DNA from: Croceivirga radicis
GTDB taxonomy: Bacteria > Bacteroidota > Bacteroidia > Flavobacteriales > Flavobacteriaceae
Length of the DNA stretch: 64,000 nucleotides
Reading direction: 5' to 3'
NCBI RefSeq assembly: GCF_002072105.2
Contig: NZ_MTBC01000004.1
Location: 344,913 to 408,912, forward strand
Both the position numbers and the translations under genes were made by a program. Positions 11,401 to 19,790 of this stretch are shown in pieces; positions within the stretch are counted from its first letter, which is position 1; each line of letters opens with the position of its first letter. The notes under the pieces are model-generated. The model was not told where the DNA came from, made no database searches, and saw only the letters and a program-made list of their open reading frames with translations.

Positions 11401-12873
11401 ACTAAAATCTGCTAGCCCTTTAAAATCAAATGTTAGGTTCTCGTCTTTGCCTACCAAACTACCATCAAACAATTCATCCTTAATAATACCAGACATTTTT
11501 ATGTTCTTGTAGTTGTAGCCATTGAATTCTAAACTATATATTTCTCCAATTGCCTCGGTATTTAGATATTCTGCCACAAAGCCCCTACCCTCTACGTTCA
11601 CATCCATGGAAGTTTTTCCAAGATTGGGATTTTCAAGAAAAGTACCTAGTTCAAAATCGATTAGAGAAATAAATCCACGGTAGCTGGCATTATCAATATC
11701 GTCTATATTGGTCATTTGCAAATCTGAATAGCTACTACCAATTGCAGTACTTAGATTTACTTGGGCATCTACGCTTGTCTCGGTTACTTTGGCATCGCCC
11801 CTAACGGTAAATTGACCTAATTTTTGAAAAGAAGAAGGTATACTACCCCCCAATATTTGTGGCAACAACCCTCTTAATTGGTAATAACTAGAGGTTACAT
11901 TATCCATTTGGGCATCCATTTTAAATGGCTCAGACTCGTTAAACATGTTGGTAAAAACAAAATCGCCCCTAATCCCCGTATTATCAGAGAACAGCAATAA
12001 ATCATCTACCTCTAACGCATTTAGAACACCAGCAAAATTAGCCGTAAAATTGGCCGTTTTATCTTTCCCAAATTCATTAAAATACTTGTTCACTTCATTA
12101 AAAGCAACTACAGATTCCTCAAAGTAAGCATCTACTTTTACCAGATTCAGAAAGTCTTTAAAATCTTCCCTGTCATAGGTAAAGGCCAAGTTTCCTTGCA
12201 AGCTAGATTCAGGTGTTTTTATAGTCAAGTCTTCAAAATCCATTCGTTCCCTAGTGTACTTAAACTTAGTAACTAGTTGTTCCATTCTTATACCTTTTTT
12301 GGTATTAAAATCTAACTGTTCTACATCTAGAGAAACTTGTGGGCCTAGAATTAAAAAATCCGTTGCGTTTAAGTTTAGGTCAAAAAAGTTAAGAATACTT
12401 GATTGTTCCAAATTCTCATCCAACAACCGGTATTTGCTGTTTACAAGGTTAATTTCCGTTGCACTCATATAAAATGGTGGCGTATTGGGGTCTCTAGGCT
12501 TACCATCGTCCAATTTAGCAACAAACACGTCTAAGTTGGTTTCAGATTGCCCCTTGTATGTTTGCATTTTAAAGTAAAGTCCATCCACATCAATATCGCC
12601 AAACTCCAATTTACTCTTGAACATATTTCTAGCGTTCAAAACAGACGTGGTTAGTTCCTTAATATGTATTAATGTGTCTTTTTGGTAGTCTTGAACGTAA
12701 ATACCCTTTATATCTGCATTTAAAGTAAAAGGAGAAAACTTTAAGCGTTCAATGTTTATATTGGTGCCAAACTCTTTATTGATTTCCGTAGTTGCATATT
12801 GCGCCAAACGGGTTTGTACAATGGGTAAAGAAAAGAATAGTGTTGCAAAGACCCCTAGCAACAAAATAACCAA
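8446..12873 (-). CDS. tamB: TamB-type translocation/assembly module inner-membrane protein
   Basis: Very large AsmA/TamB-family protein (1475 residues) thought to span the periplasm as a lipid-conducting beta-taco and to act in outer-membrane assembly. A single N-terminal membrane segment (VILLLGVFATLFFSL) is followed by long repetitive beta-rich sequence and a C-terminal DUF490 domain (about residues 1000-1440), ending in a basic tail. The listed start is TTG at 12873. The frame stays open 21 codons further up, encoding the basic stretch IKKFRKILLKT expected before the membrane segment, but contains no ATG, so the true start is unsettled. Divergent from tsaD. Confidence 0.85.
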   Translation of the reverse strand: MVILLLGVFATLFFSLPIVQTRLAQYATTEINKEFGTNINIERLKFSPFTLNADIKGIYVQDYQKDTLIHIKELTTSVLNARNMFKSKLEFGDIDVDGLYFKMQTYKGQSETNLDVFVAKLDDGKPRDPNTPPFYMSATEINLVNSKYRLLDENLEQSSILNFFDLNLNATDFLILGPQVSLDVEQLDFNTKKGIRMEQLVTKFKYTRERMDFEDLTIKTPESSLQGNLAFTYDREDFKDFLNLVKVDAYFEESVVAFNEVNKYFNEFGKDKTANFTANFAGVLNALEVDDLLLFSDNTGIRGDFVFTNMFNESEPFKMDAQMDNVTSSYYQLRGLLPQILGGSIPSSFQKLGQFTVRGDAKVTETSVDAQVNLSTAIGSSYSDLQMTNIDDIDNASYRGFISLIDFELGTFLENPNLGKTSMDVNVEGRGFVAEYLNTEAIGEIYSLEFNGYNYKNIKMSGIIKDELFDGSLVGKDENLTFDFKGLADFSQELNDFNFIASVDYADFKKLNFIKDSVSVFKGQVNMDITGNNLDNIVGNIQFRNTSYQNANDTYYFEDFAVSSSFEENGDRNIDIESPDIITGYMRGKFKVNELGKLVQNSVGSIYTNYKPFKISKGQRLDFNFRIYNKIVDVFFPEVNFGPDTYIRGNIIADEGDFKLTFKSPHIEAFQNKLDNIELKIDNKNPLFNTFFSVEEMSTVYYDVKDFNLINTTLKDTLFFRTEFKGGSQFNDSYNLNFYHTFNKENKSVIGLKTSDISFKGNKWVLNKEGNRKNKVIVNKTLDSIEIQEIVMNHEDEQIRLRGEFADSTYKDMELQFKKVSLNKITPTVDSLKLEGKINGFLNILQKNNKYLPSSSVEIQDLAVNDYVLGTMELVIFGNNDLTQFGVNAWINKEGKERFGLNGKINNVNRKATFDLMASLNDFNLQPFAPLGEDVISNIRGLVNGNARITGDMQNPDINGELTLTEAGLGIAELNVDYDFAPFSKVKLDNKSFVFENLLLTDVVEGTKGQLSGSISHSGFTDWRLDLNVDTLGDRLMILNTEYDEEALYYGTGFVNGTGSIFGPINALNINFDGATARGSVLKIPLSDVTSVGDYSFINFIERDNGKIIEQQRSLDDYQGIEMMFDLAVTPEAEIEIVVDQQTGSTLRGTGEGLLLMEINTNGKFNMYGEFVVVTGEYHYKYGGLIDKRFKVKPGGTILWEREPLEAQLNLDAVYELNANPAPLLDGSNYTRNIPTEVVVSLTGELEQPQIDFNIEFPGTNSVIKSELEYRLQDPTIEKNNALFLMAQGTFVNESVGLNQQAVTGNLIQTASGILNSVLGSNNDKLNFGLSYEQGYQDINSGIDTEDRIGVSVSTRISDRVLVNGKVGVPVSGVSETVVAGNVEVQFLLNEEGTLSATIFNRENNVYQTYLESQGYTQGIGLNYQVDFNTFRELMAKIFRKKEKEKSQKEKSLSDGQMGEKGLINFQSKATSNQE

Positions 12874-12903
12874 AATGGTCTTTAACAGTATTTTTCTAAA
12901 TTT

Positions 12904-12931
12904 TTTGATAGCGATATACCCTTTATCTTTG
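12904..12931 (+). promoter_or_regulatory. Candidate sigma-A promoter of tsaD
   Basis: TTTG at 12904-12907 and TATCTTTG at 12924-12931 (perfect TAnnTTTG) are separated by 16 bases, slightly shorter than the usual flavobacterial spacing. It lies 26 bases before the tsaD GTG. Confidence 0.5.
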
Positions 12932-12957
12932 TACGTTCAATTATTATTCCAAAGCCG

Positions 12958-13980
12958 GTGGAAAATCAGAAAAAATATATTCTAGCAATTGAATCGTCTT
13001 GTGACGATACTTCTGCTGCTGTTTTGTGCAACAAAACAGTGTTGAGTAACGTAGTGGCCAACCAAGAGATACACAAGCAATATGGCGGTGTTGTCCCTGA
13101 ACTGGCCTCAAGGGCCCATCAACAAAATATAGTACCTGTGGTGCACCAAGCCTTGGTAAAGGCAAATATCGACAAAAAACAACTATCTGCCATAGCTTTT
13201 ACCAAAGGTCCAGGACTTTTAGGTTCTTTACTTGTTGGCACCTCTTTTGCCAAATCTTTGGCCTTGGGCCTAAACATTCCGTTAATCCAAGTAAACCATA
13301 TGCAGGCGCATATTTTGGCTCATTTTATAGAAGACCCAGAGCAAAAAGCACCTCCTTTCCCATTTTTGGCCATGACCATTAGTGGGGGGCATACACAAAT
13401 TGTTTTGGTAAAAGACTATTTTGATATGACGGTTTTGGGCGAAACGCTAGACGATGCGGTTGGTGAAGCCTTTGATAAAAGTGCCAAATTGTTAGGATTA
13501 CCCTACCCCGGCGGACCACTAATAGATAAATACGCAAAAGAAGGAAACCCACATGCTTTTGAATTTCCTAAACCAAAGGTAGATGGTTTAAATTTTAGTT
13601 TTAGTGGTCTCAAAACAAGTATACTCTACTTTATACAACGTAACGTTCAAAAAAATCCAGATTTTATCCAAGAAAATCTAGCAGATATCTGCGCTTCTAT
13701 ACAGCATACCATAATTGCTATTCTTATGCAGAAATTAAAAGCAGCTGTAAAGGAAACAGGAATAAAACATATTGCTATTGGTGGTGGAGTGGCAGCCAAT
13801 TCTGGTATTAGAGGAAAATTAAAGCAGATGGAAACCGATAAAGGCTGGACCACATACATTCCTAAATTCTCTTATTGTACAGATAATGCTGGTATGATTG
13901 GAATTGTTGGCTATTTAAAATATTTAGGAAACGAATTTGCAGAACAGGATGTAGCCGCGCAAGCCAGATATCATATTTAG
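12958..13980 (+). CDS. tsaD: tRNA N6-adenosine threonylcarbamoyltransferase
   Basis: Transfers the threonylcarbamoyl group to A37 of ANN-decoding tRNAs (t6A synthesis). The ASKHA fold is clear: ILAIESSCDDTSAA at the start, metal ligands H114 and H118 in NHMQAHILAH, ISGGHTQIV, GEAFDKSAKLLGLPYPGGP, GGGVAANSGIR and the terminal CTDNAGMIG with its metal aspartate. Length (340) is normal. Start is GTG 12958. First gene of a rightward cluster (tsaD, rsmE, DUF4159, AI-2E transporter, methyltransferase) with short gaps or overlaps, probably one operon. Confidence 0.97.
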   Translation: MENQKKYILAIESSCDDTSAAVLCNKTVLSNVVANQEIHKQYGGVVPELASRAHQQNIVPVVHQALVKANIDKKQLSAIAFTKGPGLLGSLLVGTSFAKSLALGLNIPLIQVNHMQAHILAHFIEDPEQKAPPFPFLAMTISGGHTQIVLVKDYFDMTVLGETLDDAVGEAFDKSAKLLGLPYPGGPLIDKYAKEGNPHAFEFPKPKVDGLNFSFSGLKTSILYFIQRNVQKNPDFIQENLADICASIQHTIIAILMQKLKAAVKETGIKHIAIGGGVAANSGIRGKLKQMETDKGWTTYIPKFSYCTDNAGMIGIVGYLKYLGNEFAEQDVAAQARYHI

Positions 13981-14024
13981 TTGCTATAGAATTAATCCTA
14001 AACAAGCTAAAATAAAATTTGCCC

Positions 14025-14729
14025 ATGCAATTGTTTTACAACCCGTTACTTAACAAGAACACAACTACCTTTTCTTTTGACAAGGAAGAAAGTAGGCATA
14101 TTGCTAAAGTACTGCGGAAAAAAGAAGGCGACGTGCTATACATAACCAACGGTAAAGGTTTATTATTTAAAGCAGAATTATTGCAGGCAGATTTTAAAAA
14201 GTGTGTGGTAAAAATACTGGAAACCGATGAAAAAGAAACCGAACCCTACCATTTGCATATAGCTGTTGCCCCAACTAAAATGAACGACCGTTTTGAATGG
14301 TTTTTAGAAAAAGCTACGGAAATTGGCATAAGTGAAATAACCCCTTTGCTATGTGATCATTCTGAACGCAAACAAATTAAACTAGAACGTTTTGAAAAGG
14401 TAATACAGGCCGCCATGAAACAATCATTACAAACATGGTTGCCCAAAATAAACCCGCTAACTACTTTTTCTAAATTTGTGACCAACCAACAATCCGAACA
14501 ATTGTTTATTGCGCATTGCGAAGAAACCGAAAGAAATGCATTAAAGGATTGCGTGTTACCCAATAAATCTACCACCATACTTATTGGTCCGGAGGGCGAT
14601 TTTTCTAGCCAAGAAATTAATGCGGCACTGGATAAAAAATACAAGCCCGTTATGTTAGGAAACAATAGATTGCGCACAGAAACGGCTGCTATTTTTGCTT
14701 GCACCGCTGTACGTTTAATCAATAGTTAA
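14025..14729 (+). CDS. rsmE: 16S rRNA (uracil(1498)-N(3))-methyltransferase
   Basis: SPOUT-class enzyme methylating U1498 of 16S rRNA. An N-terminal PUA-like part (about 1-70) precedes the SPOUT domain with the knot motifs LIGPEGDFSSQEI and LGNNRLRTETAA, typical of RsmE. Start is the ATG at 14025 (MQLFYNPLL, 234 residues); a TTG two codons upstream is also open but less likely. Forty-four bases after tsaD and 29 before the next gene. Confidence 0.95.
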   Translation: MQLFYNPLLNKNTTTFSFDKEESRHIAKVLRKKEGDVLYITNGKGLLFKAELLQADFKKCVVKILETDEKETEPYHLHIAVAPTKMNDRFEWFLEKATEIGISEITPLLCDHSERKQIKLERFEKVIQAAMKQSLQTWLPKINPLTTFSKFVTNQQSEQLFIAHCEETERNALKDCVLPNKSTTILIGPEGDFSSQEINAALDKKYKPVMLGNNRLRTETAAIFACTAVRLINS

Positions 14730-14758
14730 TATTGTTTACCTTTATCCAAACCTGTTGT

Positions 14759-15400
14759 ATGAAACAACTGCCAATATTATTAGTGTTACTGGTAACCTTT
14801 ACCCTTAGCGGACAAGAAATTGCCGTTCTCAAATATGGTGGGGGTGGCGATTGGTATAGCAACCCAACTGCACTACCCAATCTTATAAAGTTTTGCAATA
14901 CCAACATTGGCACCAAATTGGAATTAGCACCCAAAACCGTAAGTCCAAGTTCCCAAGAATTGTTCGAATATCCGTTTATACATATGACAGGGCATGGCAA
15001 TGTGTATTTTACGGACGAAGAGATTACAAATCTTAGCAGTTATTTATTAGCTGGCGGTTTTTTGCATATAGACGATAATTATGGAATGGAGAAATACATT
15101 AAACGCGAGTTAAAAAAACTATTCCCGAACAAAGAATTGGAAGAACTGGCCGTTAATCATCCCATTTTTAATCAAGAATTTCCATTTCCGCAAGGTTTAC
15201 CAAAAATTCATGAACACGATGGCCAAAGACCACAAGCTTTGGGTATTTTTCACGAGGGTAGATTAGTGTTATTATATACTTTGGAATGTGATTTAGGTGA
15301 TGGCTGGGAAGACCCAACCGTACACAATGATCCAGAGCCGGTACGCACAAAAGCCCTAAAGATGGGAAGTAACATTATATCATACGTATTTTCTTTATGA
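14759..15400 (+). CDS. DUF4159 domain-containing exported protein
   Basis: Exported protein of unknown function, 213 residues from ATG 14759 (MKQLPILLVLLVTFTLSGQ signal peptide; the open frame begins earlier at a TTG). The remainder is one DUF4159 domain: LKYGGGGDWYSNP, then YPFIHMTGHGNVYFTDEE, LLAGGFLHIDDNYG, and HEHDGQRPQALGIFHEGR. These resemble glutamine-amidotransferase-like folds, but no catalytic assignment is justified. The stop overlaps the start of the next gene (ATGA), indicating translational coupling with the AI-2E family transporter. Confidence 0.86.
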   Translation: MKQLPILLVLLVTFTLSGQEIAVLKYGGGGDWYSNPTALPNLIKFCNTNIGTKLELAPKTVSPSSQELFEYPFIHMTGHGNVYFTDEEITNLSSYLLAGGFLHIDDNYGMEKYIKRELKKLFPNKELEELAVNHPIFNQEFPFPQGLPKIHEHDGQRPQALGIFHEGRLVLLYTLECDLGDGWEDPTVHNDPEPVRTKALKMGSNIISYVFSL

Positions 15401-16503
15401 ACAAAGAAGCCAACAACATTGCAAAAGGTATTCTTAAAGCAGTAGGTGTTATTGCTGCCATAGTACTAGTAGCCTATTTTATATACTTAATAGGTTCCGT
15501 TATTGCCTATTTGTTAATTGCGGCAGTTTTAGCTTTACTGGGAAGGCCCATAAAACGATTTCTGAATAATAAACTTAGGTTTCCAGATACCTTGGCAGTT
15601 ATGGCTACCATGATGGTATTTTTAGGTGTTTTGGCAGGATTAATAGCCTTGTTTATTCCCTTAATAAGCAAACAAAGTGAAAGTTTATCCTTGTTGGATA
15701 TTGATCAACTAAAACGAGACCTAAACAATCTGTACCTACAAATAATGGAATATTTTGGTACTACAAAATCTGATGTAGACCAGCTAATTGAAGATTCTGA
15801 GCTGGAGAAAACCATAGTAGATGGTTTAAACCTAAATTTTATACCTGATTTTCTTAACTCGCTATTTAATATTTTAAGTGAATTTAGTATTGGTCTTTTT
15901 TCGGTTTTGTTCATCACATTCTTCTTTCTAAAAGATAGTTCGCTTATGCAAAGCGGGTTGCTTGTTTTTATCCCTGAAACTAAAGAGAGTAAATTAACCG
16001 CCACAATAGAAAAAATAAACGGCCTACTTTCTAGGTATTTTGTTGGTTTACTACTACAGTTATCTATACTCTTTGTAATCTATACTATAACCCTATTAAT
16101 TGTAGGTGTAGAAAATGCTATAGTAATTGCTTTTCTATGTGCCCTATTCAACATTATACCCTATATAGGTCCGCTACTAGGTGGTGCCGTTATGATTACC
16201 CTAACCATGACCAGTTATTTGGATGCGGATTTCAGTAGTATAATTTTACCCAAAGCCGGCTATGTACTCATTGGTATAACAGTTGGCCAGCTCATTGATA
16301 ATTTCTTTTCACAGCCGTTTATTTTCTCAACAAGCGTGCGATCACACCCCTTAGAAATATTCTTGATAATTATTATTGCAGGTTTGCTGTTTGGACCTGT
16401 AGGAATGGTTGTGGCCGTACCCGGTTACACGGCGTTAAAGGTAATATTAAAGCAGTTTTTAAATGATAATTCCTTTGTAAAACGCTTTACTAAAAACGTT
16501 TAA
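15397..16503 (+). CDS. AI-2E family transporter (YdiK/TqsA-like membrane protein)
   Basis: Polytopic inner-membrane protein (368 residues) of the AI-2E transporter family, whose members export autoinducer-2 or act as sodium/proton antiporters. Two N-terminal membrane segments, a third at about residues 65-90, a soluble loop, then the family-typical C-terminal block with FLCALFNIIPYIGPLLGG and LEIFLIIIIAGLLFGPVGMVVAVP are visible. It is coupled to the upstream DUF4159 gene by a 4-base overlap. Substrate is not determined. Confidence 0.9.
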   Translation: MNKEANNIAKGILKAVGVIAAIVLVAYFIYLIGSVIAYLLIAAVLALLGRPIKRFLNNKLRFPDTLAVMATMMVFLGVLAGLIALFIPLISKQSESLSLLDIDQLKRDLNNLYLQIMEYFGTTKSDVDQLIEDSELEKTIVDGLNLNFIPDFLNSLFNILSEFSIGLFSVLFITFFFLKDSSLMQSGLLVFIPETKESKLTATIEKINGLLSRYFVGLLLQLSILFVIYTITLLIVGVENAIVIAFLCALFNIIPYIGPLLGGAVMITLTMTSYLDADFSSIILPKAGYVLIGITVGQLIDNFFSQPFIFSTSVRSHPLEIFLIIIIAGLLFGPVGMVVAVPGYTALKVILKQFLNDNSFVKRFTKNV

Positions 16504-16511
16504 CTTTTAGT

Positions 16512-17714
16512 TTGAATAAAAACCTTTTAAATACTGGTATTCAGGATTATATTGAAAATAATTTCAATACTGACACCCTGTCAGTCCTATTAAAAAAACC
16601 TTTTTTTATTGGGGTTAGTCAGCAAGAGTTAGTACAACAACTAATTGGTAAGCAAAAAGCGAACGGTAAGTTAAAAAGTTGGTTCGGCACCAAAAACATA
16701 ATTTACCCGCCAAAACTAAATCTAGAACAAACTAGCTCAGAATATACCGCACAGTATAAAGCTAATCTTGTTGATGGAAAAAATCTATTGGACGCAACAG
16801 GAGGGTTTGGCGTAGACAGTTACTTTTTTGCTCAAAAAATGGAGCACGTTTTTCATGCAGAAATAAATCCAGAATTGGCCGAAATAGTTCAGCATAACTT
16901 TGCCCAATTAGGCGTACATAATTACACCCAACACCAAGGTGACGGACTGGATTTTTTAGCACGAACGCAACACAAAATTGATTGGGTTTATATTGACCCA
17001 TCTAGAAGAAATGAGGTTAAAGGAAAAGTTTTTATGCTATCGGATTGTCTACCGGATGTACCAAAAAACTTACCGTTACTATTTAATAATTGTAGTAAAC
17101 TATTAATCAAAACGTCTCCTTTATTAGACATAACCAACGGTTTGCGCGAATTACAGTTTGTGAAGGAAATTCATGTAGTAGCCGTAAAAAATGAAGTTAA
17201 AGAACTACTCTGGGTCTTAAAAAAAGATTACACAGAAAACCTGAAAATCATCTGTGCCAATATTTTATCTGCAGAAACCGTAGAACGTTTTTCTTTTGAT
17301 TTAGAACATGAAAAAGATACTACGATCCATTATAGCCCGCCAATGCGTTATCTGTATGAGCCAAATGCCGCTATTTTAAAATCGGGGGCATTCAAAAGTA
17401 TAGGTAATACCTACCAGCTTAGCAAATTGCAAGAACACACCCATTTGTACACAAGCGATGTTTTAACTCGAGAATTCCCCGGTCGCATATTTGCCATACA
17501 AAATACCATACCTTACAACAAAAAAGAGATTAAAAAAACGGGCATTACCCAAGCCAACATAACCACGCGTAACTTCCCAGAAAGTGTGGCCCAAATACGT
17601 AAAAAACACAAAATAAAAGATGGTGGCAGCCGTTACCTGTTTTTTACGACCAATCTTGAGGGCAAAAGAATGGTCTTGGAATGTAAAAAGTTTACTCCGG
17701 ACAATCCCATTTAA
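16512..17714 (+). CDS. Class I SAM-dependent methyltransferase with THUMP-like C-terminal domain
   Basis: Predicted RNA-modifying methyltransferase of unknown target (400 residues). The SAM-binding motif LLDATGGFGVDSYFF is near residues 91-105 and the catalytic-type loop VYIDPSRRNEVKG near 161-172. The C-terminal third, ending DGGSRYLFFTTN, matches the THUMP-like/PG1098 ferredoxin-like domain seen in Bacteroidota homologues. Start is TTG 16512: the next in-frame Met is residue 109, inside the methyltransferase domain. The last 23 bases overlap the convergent dipeptidase gene. Confidence 0.85.
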   Translation: MNKNLLNTGIQDYIENNFNTDTLSVLLKKPFFIGVSQQELVQQLIGKQKANGKLKSWFGTKNIIYPPKLNLEQTSSEYTAQYKANLVDGKNLLDATGGFGVDSYFFAQKMEHVFHAEINPELAEIVQHNFAQLGVHNYTQHQGDGLDFLARTQHKIDWVYIDPSRRNEVKGKVFMLSDCLPDVPKNLPLLFNNCSKLLIKTSPLLDITNGLRELQFVKEIHVVAVKNEVKELLWVLKKDYTENLKIICANILSAETVERFSFDLEHEKDTTIHYSPPMRYLYEPNAAILKSGAFKSIGNTYQLSKLQEHTHLYTSDVLTREFPGRIFAIQNTIPYNKKEIKKTGITQANITTRNFPESVAQIRKKHKIKDGGSRYLFFTTNLEGKRMVLECKKFTPDNPI

Positions 17715-18423
17715 AATTGGCTACCTTATCATTTGATCCCGCAGATAAATTATAATGCCACCACTCCGTTCGTATAGACCAAAATCCATGCTTTTCCATG
17801 GTGGTTTTTAAAAGCAACCTATTATCAAGTATTTCTTGGGGTAAATCCAGATTATCATGGTAGGCTCTTTTACCAAAAAAATCAAAATCGGTACCCATGT
17901 CAAGTTCTTCCCCCTTTAAGGTAACCAAAGTAATGTCTACCGCACCACCTTTGTTATGGATACTACCTTTAACCGGATTTGCAACGTATTGCGGATTGGG
18001 CACAATTTTCCACATCTTGTATTGTACAGAATTAGGCCTGTAACAATCAAAAAACTTTATTTTGTATCCTTTATCAATAAATTCTTTATTCGCTTTTAGA
18101 AGGGCCTTGGCAGTTTTTACACGGGTATAACATTCCGCACAATCATAAACCTTTGCTTTTAAAAAATTATTCTCGGTGGCATACCGCAAATCATATGCAA
18201 AATCTCCAGAATAATCTGCCAAACGCACAAAGGTTGTGTCTGCCAAACCCTCCAAAGATTTATAAACTAATGTAGGGGTAGTATCTGTAATCTGTTCCAT
18301 TACCACCTTATTCTCTGTAATCTTAAGCGTATCTTTTTTATTTTGCCCCTTTTCCGAGGGTTTGGTTTCGTTTCTGCAACTTGCCAAGACAAGTAGAATT
18401 ACAAATAGAACACTTGGTTTCAT
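17692..18423 (-). CDS. D-alanyl-D-alanine dipeptidase-like lipoprotein (M15D, VanX/DdpX type)
   Basis: Zinc dipeptidase expected to hydrolyse D-Ala-D-Ala in the periplasm. Lipoprotein signal LLVLASC ends at Cys16 of the 243-residue product from ATG 18423. Catalytic-site features are present: KGSIHNKGGAVDITL (SxHxxGxAxD, two zinc ligands), KIKFFDCYRP with the conserved Arg, and REWWHY-type ending RTEWWHYNL (catalytic Glu and third zinc ligand). The frame can be read 23 codons further up but that overlaps the previous gene. One base separates it from the esterase gene upstream; the pair and the nucleotidase form a tight leftward cluster. Confidence 0.9.
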   Translation of the reverse strand: MKPSVLFVILLVLASCRNETKPSEKGQNKKDTLKITENKVVMEQITDTTPTLVYKSLEGLADTTFVRLADYSGDFAYDLRYATENNFLKAKVYDCAECYTRVKTAKALLKANKEFIDKGYKIKFFDCYRPNSVQYKMWKIVPNPQYVANPVKGSIHNKGGAVDITLVTLKGEELDMGTDFDFFGKRAYHDNLDLPQEILDNRLLLKTTMEKHGFWSIRTEWWHYNLSAGSNDKVANFKWDCPE

Positions 18424-18424
18424 T

Positions 18425-19129
18425 TTAGTTTCGTTTTTGTTGGGCCATCCAAATATAAAGGGAATCTGTTGTATACGCCTTATCCCAGGCATTGTGTCCG
18501 GTTTTTGGATATTTGGTATATCTTACATTAAACTTTAACTCTTTTAACTTGGCTACCATGTTATCTGCCTCTGAAGCTGGCATAATGGAATCTTGGGCGC
18601 CGTGAAATAGCCATATGGGCATCTCATGGTTTAACCAATGTGCGTATGGAACCGGAGCCATAGCAGATACTACGGCCATAGCGGCAAAGGTTTCTTTATG
18701 GTTAATGGCCAATTCCCAAGCCGCATAACCACCTCTGCTTAAACCTGTAAGGTAAATTCTATTGGTATCTACATTATTTTTTGCCACTACATCTTGCAAC
18801 AAATTGTATACCGCTTGGGTGTTCCACCATTTGTCTGCATACGGGTGTTGTGGAGCTAAAACCAAGAACGGAAACGGATATGCTTCTTCCATCAATTTTG
18901 GAGGCCCACCTAATTTTAGGTGTTTTAACTGTGCACCGGCCTCACCACCTCCATGAAGAAATAGCAACAAACCAGGTTTCTTTTCCTTAAGGTTTTTAGG
19001 GCGATACAAATAATACTCCAAATTTTCTTTGTTAACCGATGTATACGTACCGGCTGTGATAGCCGTATCTTGTTTTGAGTTACATGCTATGCATAAAACT
19101 AGAATTAAAAAGAAAAGGATTGCCCGCAT
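18425..19129 (-). CDS. Alpha/beta-hydrolase lipoprotein (prolyl-oligopeptidase/esterase-like)
   Basis: Surface or periplasmic serine hydrolase, 234 residues from ATG 19129, with lipobox LCIAC. The alpha/beta-hydrolase fold is seen as the oxyanion segment LLLFLHGGGEAG, nucleophile elbow TGLSRGGYAAWE, acid AQDSIMPASE and histidine TGHNAWDKAY. The layout matches the PHB-depolymerase/dienelactone-like phospholipase-carboxylesterase group; substrate unknown. Upstream extension of the frame overlaps the nucleotidase gene and lacks a signal sequence. Spacing to both neighbours is one base. Confidence 0.84.
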   Translation of the reverse strand: MRAILFFLILVLCIACNSKQDTAITAGTYTSVNKENLEYYLYRPKNLKEKKPGLLLFLHGGGEAGAQLKHLKLGGPPKLMEEAYPFPFLVLAPQHPYADKWWNTQAVYNLLQDVVAKNNVDTNRIYLTGLSRGGYAAWELAINHKETFAAMAVVSAMAPVPYAHWLNHEMPIWLFHGAQDSIMPASEADNMVAKLKELKFNVRYTKYPKTGHNAWDKAYTTDSLYIWMAQQKRN

Positions 19130-19130
19130 T

Positions 19131-19652
19131 TTACAAAAGTAACGAAGCAATAGTATTCCAATCGTCTGCCCGTTCAAAATCTGTTGTATGTACATTGTGA
19201 GGCGATGTAAATTGAATGCCCCTACCTTCAAAATGCTGTAGATTATAGCTTCTATCATCTATTAACACATCGCCTTTTAAAATGTGTTTATGGCCACATA
19301 AAATCCTATTTTTCCAAGTAATGAATGGTAAATGCTGGTCTAACCATTCGGATTTTTCTTGTAAAGAGTTGGGAAATTGCATAGCGGCACTAGCAATAAA
19401 GACCTCGTGCTTAGCTTCCAATTCTTTTATAACTTCCACTGCGTTACCAATTACCGGTATGTCTTTAAAAAAACCTTTTTGATAAGCATGGTCCCTAACC
19501 TCTTGCTGGTGCTTTTCTGCCACACACATCCAAAACTCCTTACCATAACAATCTGCTTTTGTAAAGTTGGTGCCATATTTTTGATTGTGTACATTAATGT
19601 GTTGTTGGTAAGTATCTGCAATTACTTCGTCCATGTCTATAAAAATACGCAT
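19131..19652 (-). CDS. 5'(3')-deoxyribonucleotidase (NT5C family)
   Basis: HAD-superfamily phosphatase removing phosphate from (deoxy)nucleoside monophosphates. Motif I is FIDMDEVIADTY (nucleophile and acid/base aspartates) at the N-terminus; motif II serine in EVFIASAAMQFPNS; the C-terminal DVLIDDRSYNL gives the magnesium-binding acidic pair. Length 173 from ATG 19652 (MRIFIDMDEV) matches the NT5C family; a longer frame upstream has no similarity. First gene of the three-gene leftward cluster. Confidence 0.92.
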   Translation of the reverse strand: MRIFIDMDEVIADTYQQHINVHNQKYGTNFTKADCYGKEFWMCVAEKHQQEVRDHAYQKGFFKDIPVIGNAVEVIKELEAKHEVFIASAAMQFPNSLQEKSEWLDQHLPFITWKNRILCGHKHILKGDVLIDDRSYNLQHFEGRGIQFTSPHNVHTTDFERADDWNTIASLLL

Positions 19653-19790
19653 GCTTCTTTTTTTGTATAAGATAATCAACCCAACTAACGCCCACAATTT
19701 TGGCGGTAAACTTAACCTGAGTTTAATACAAAAGCGCCATACAGATTACTCCGCACGACGCTCCAATCAATCAAACTATTAATGTAAAAT

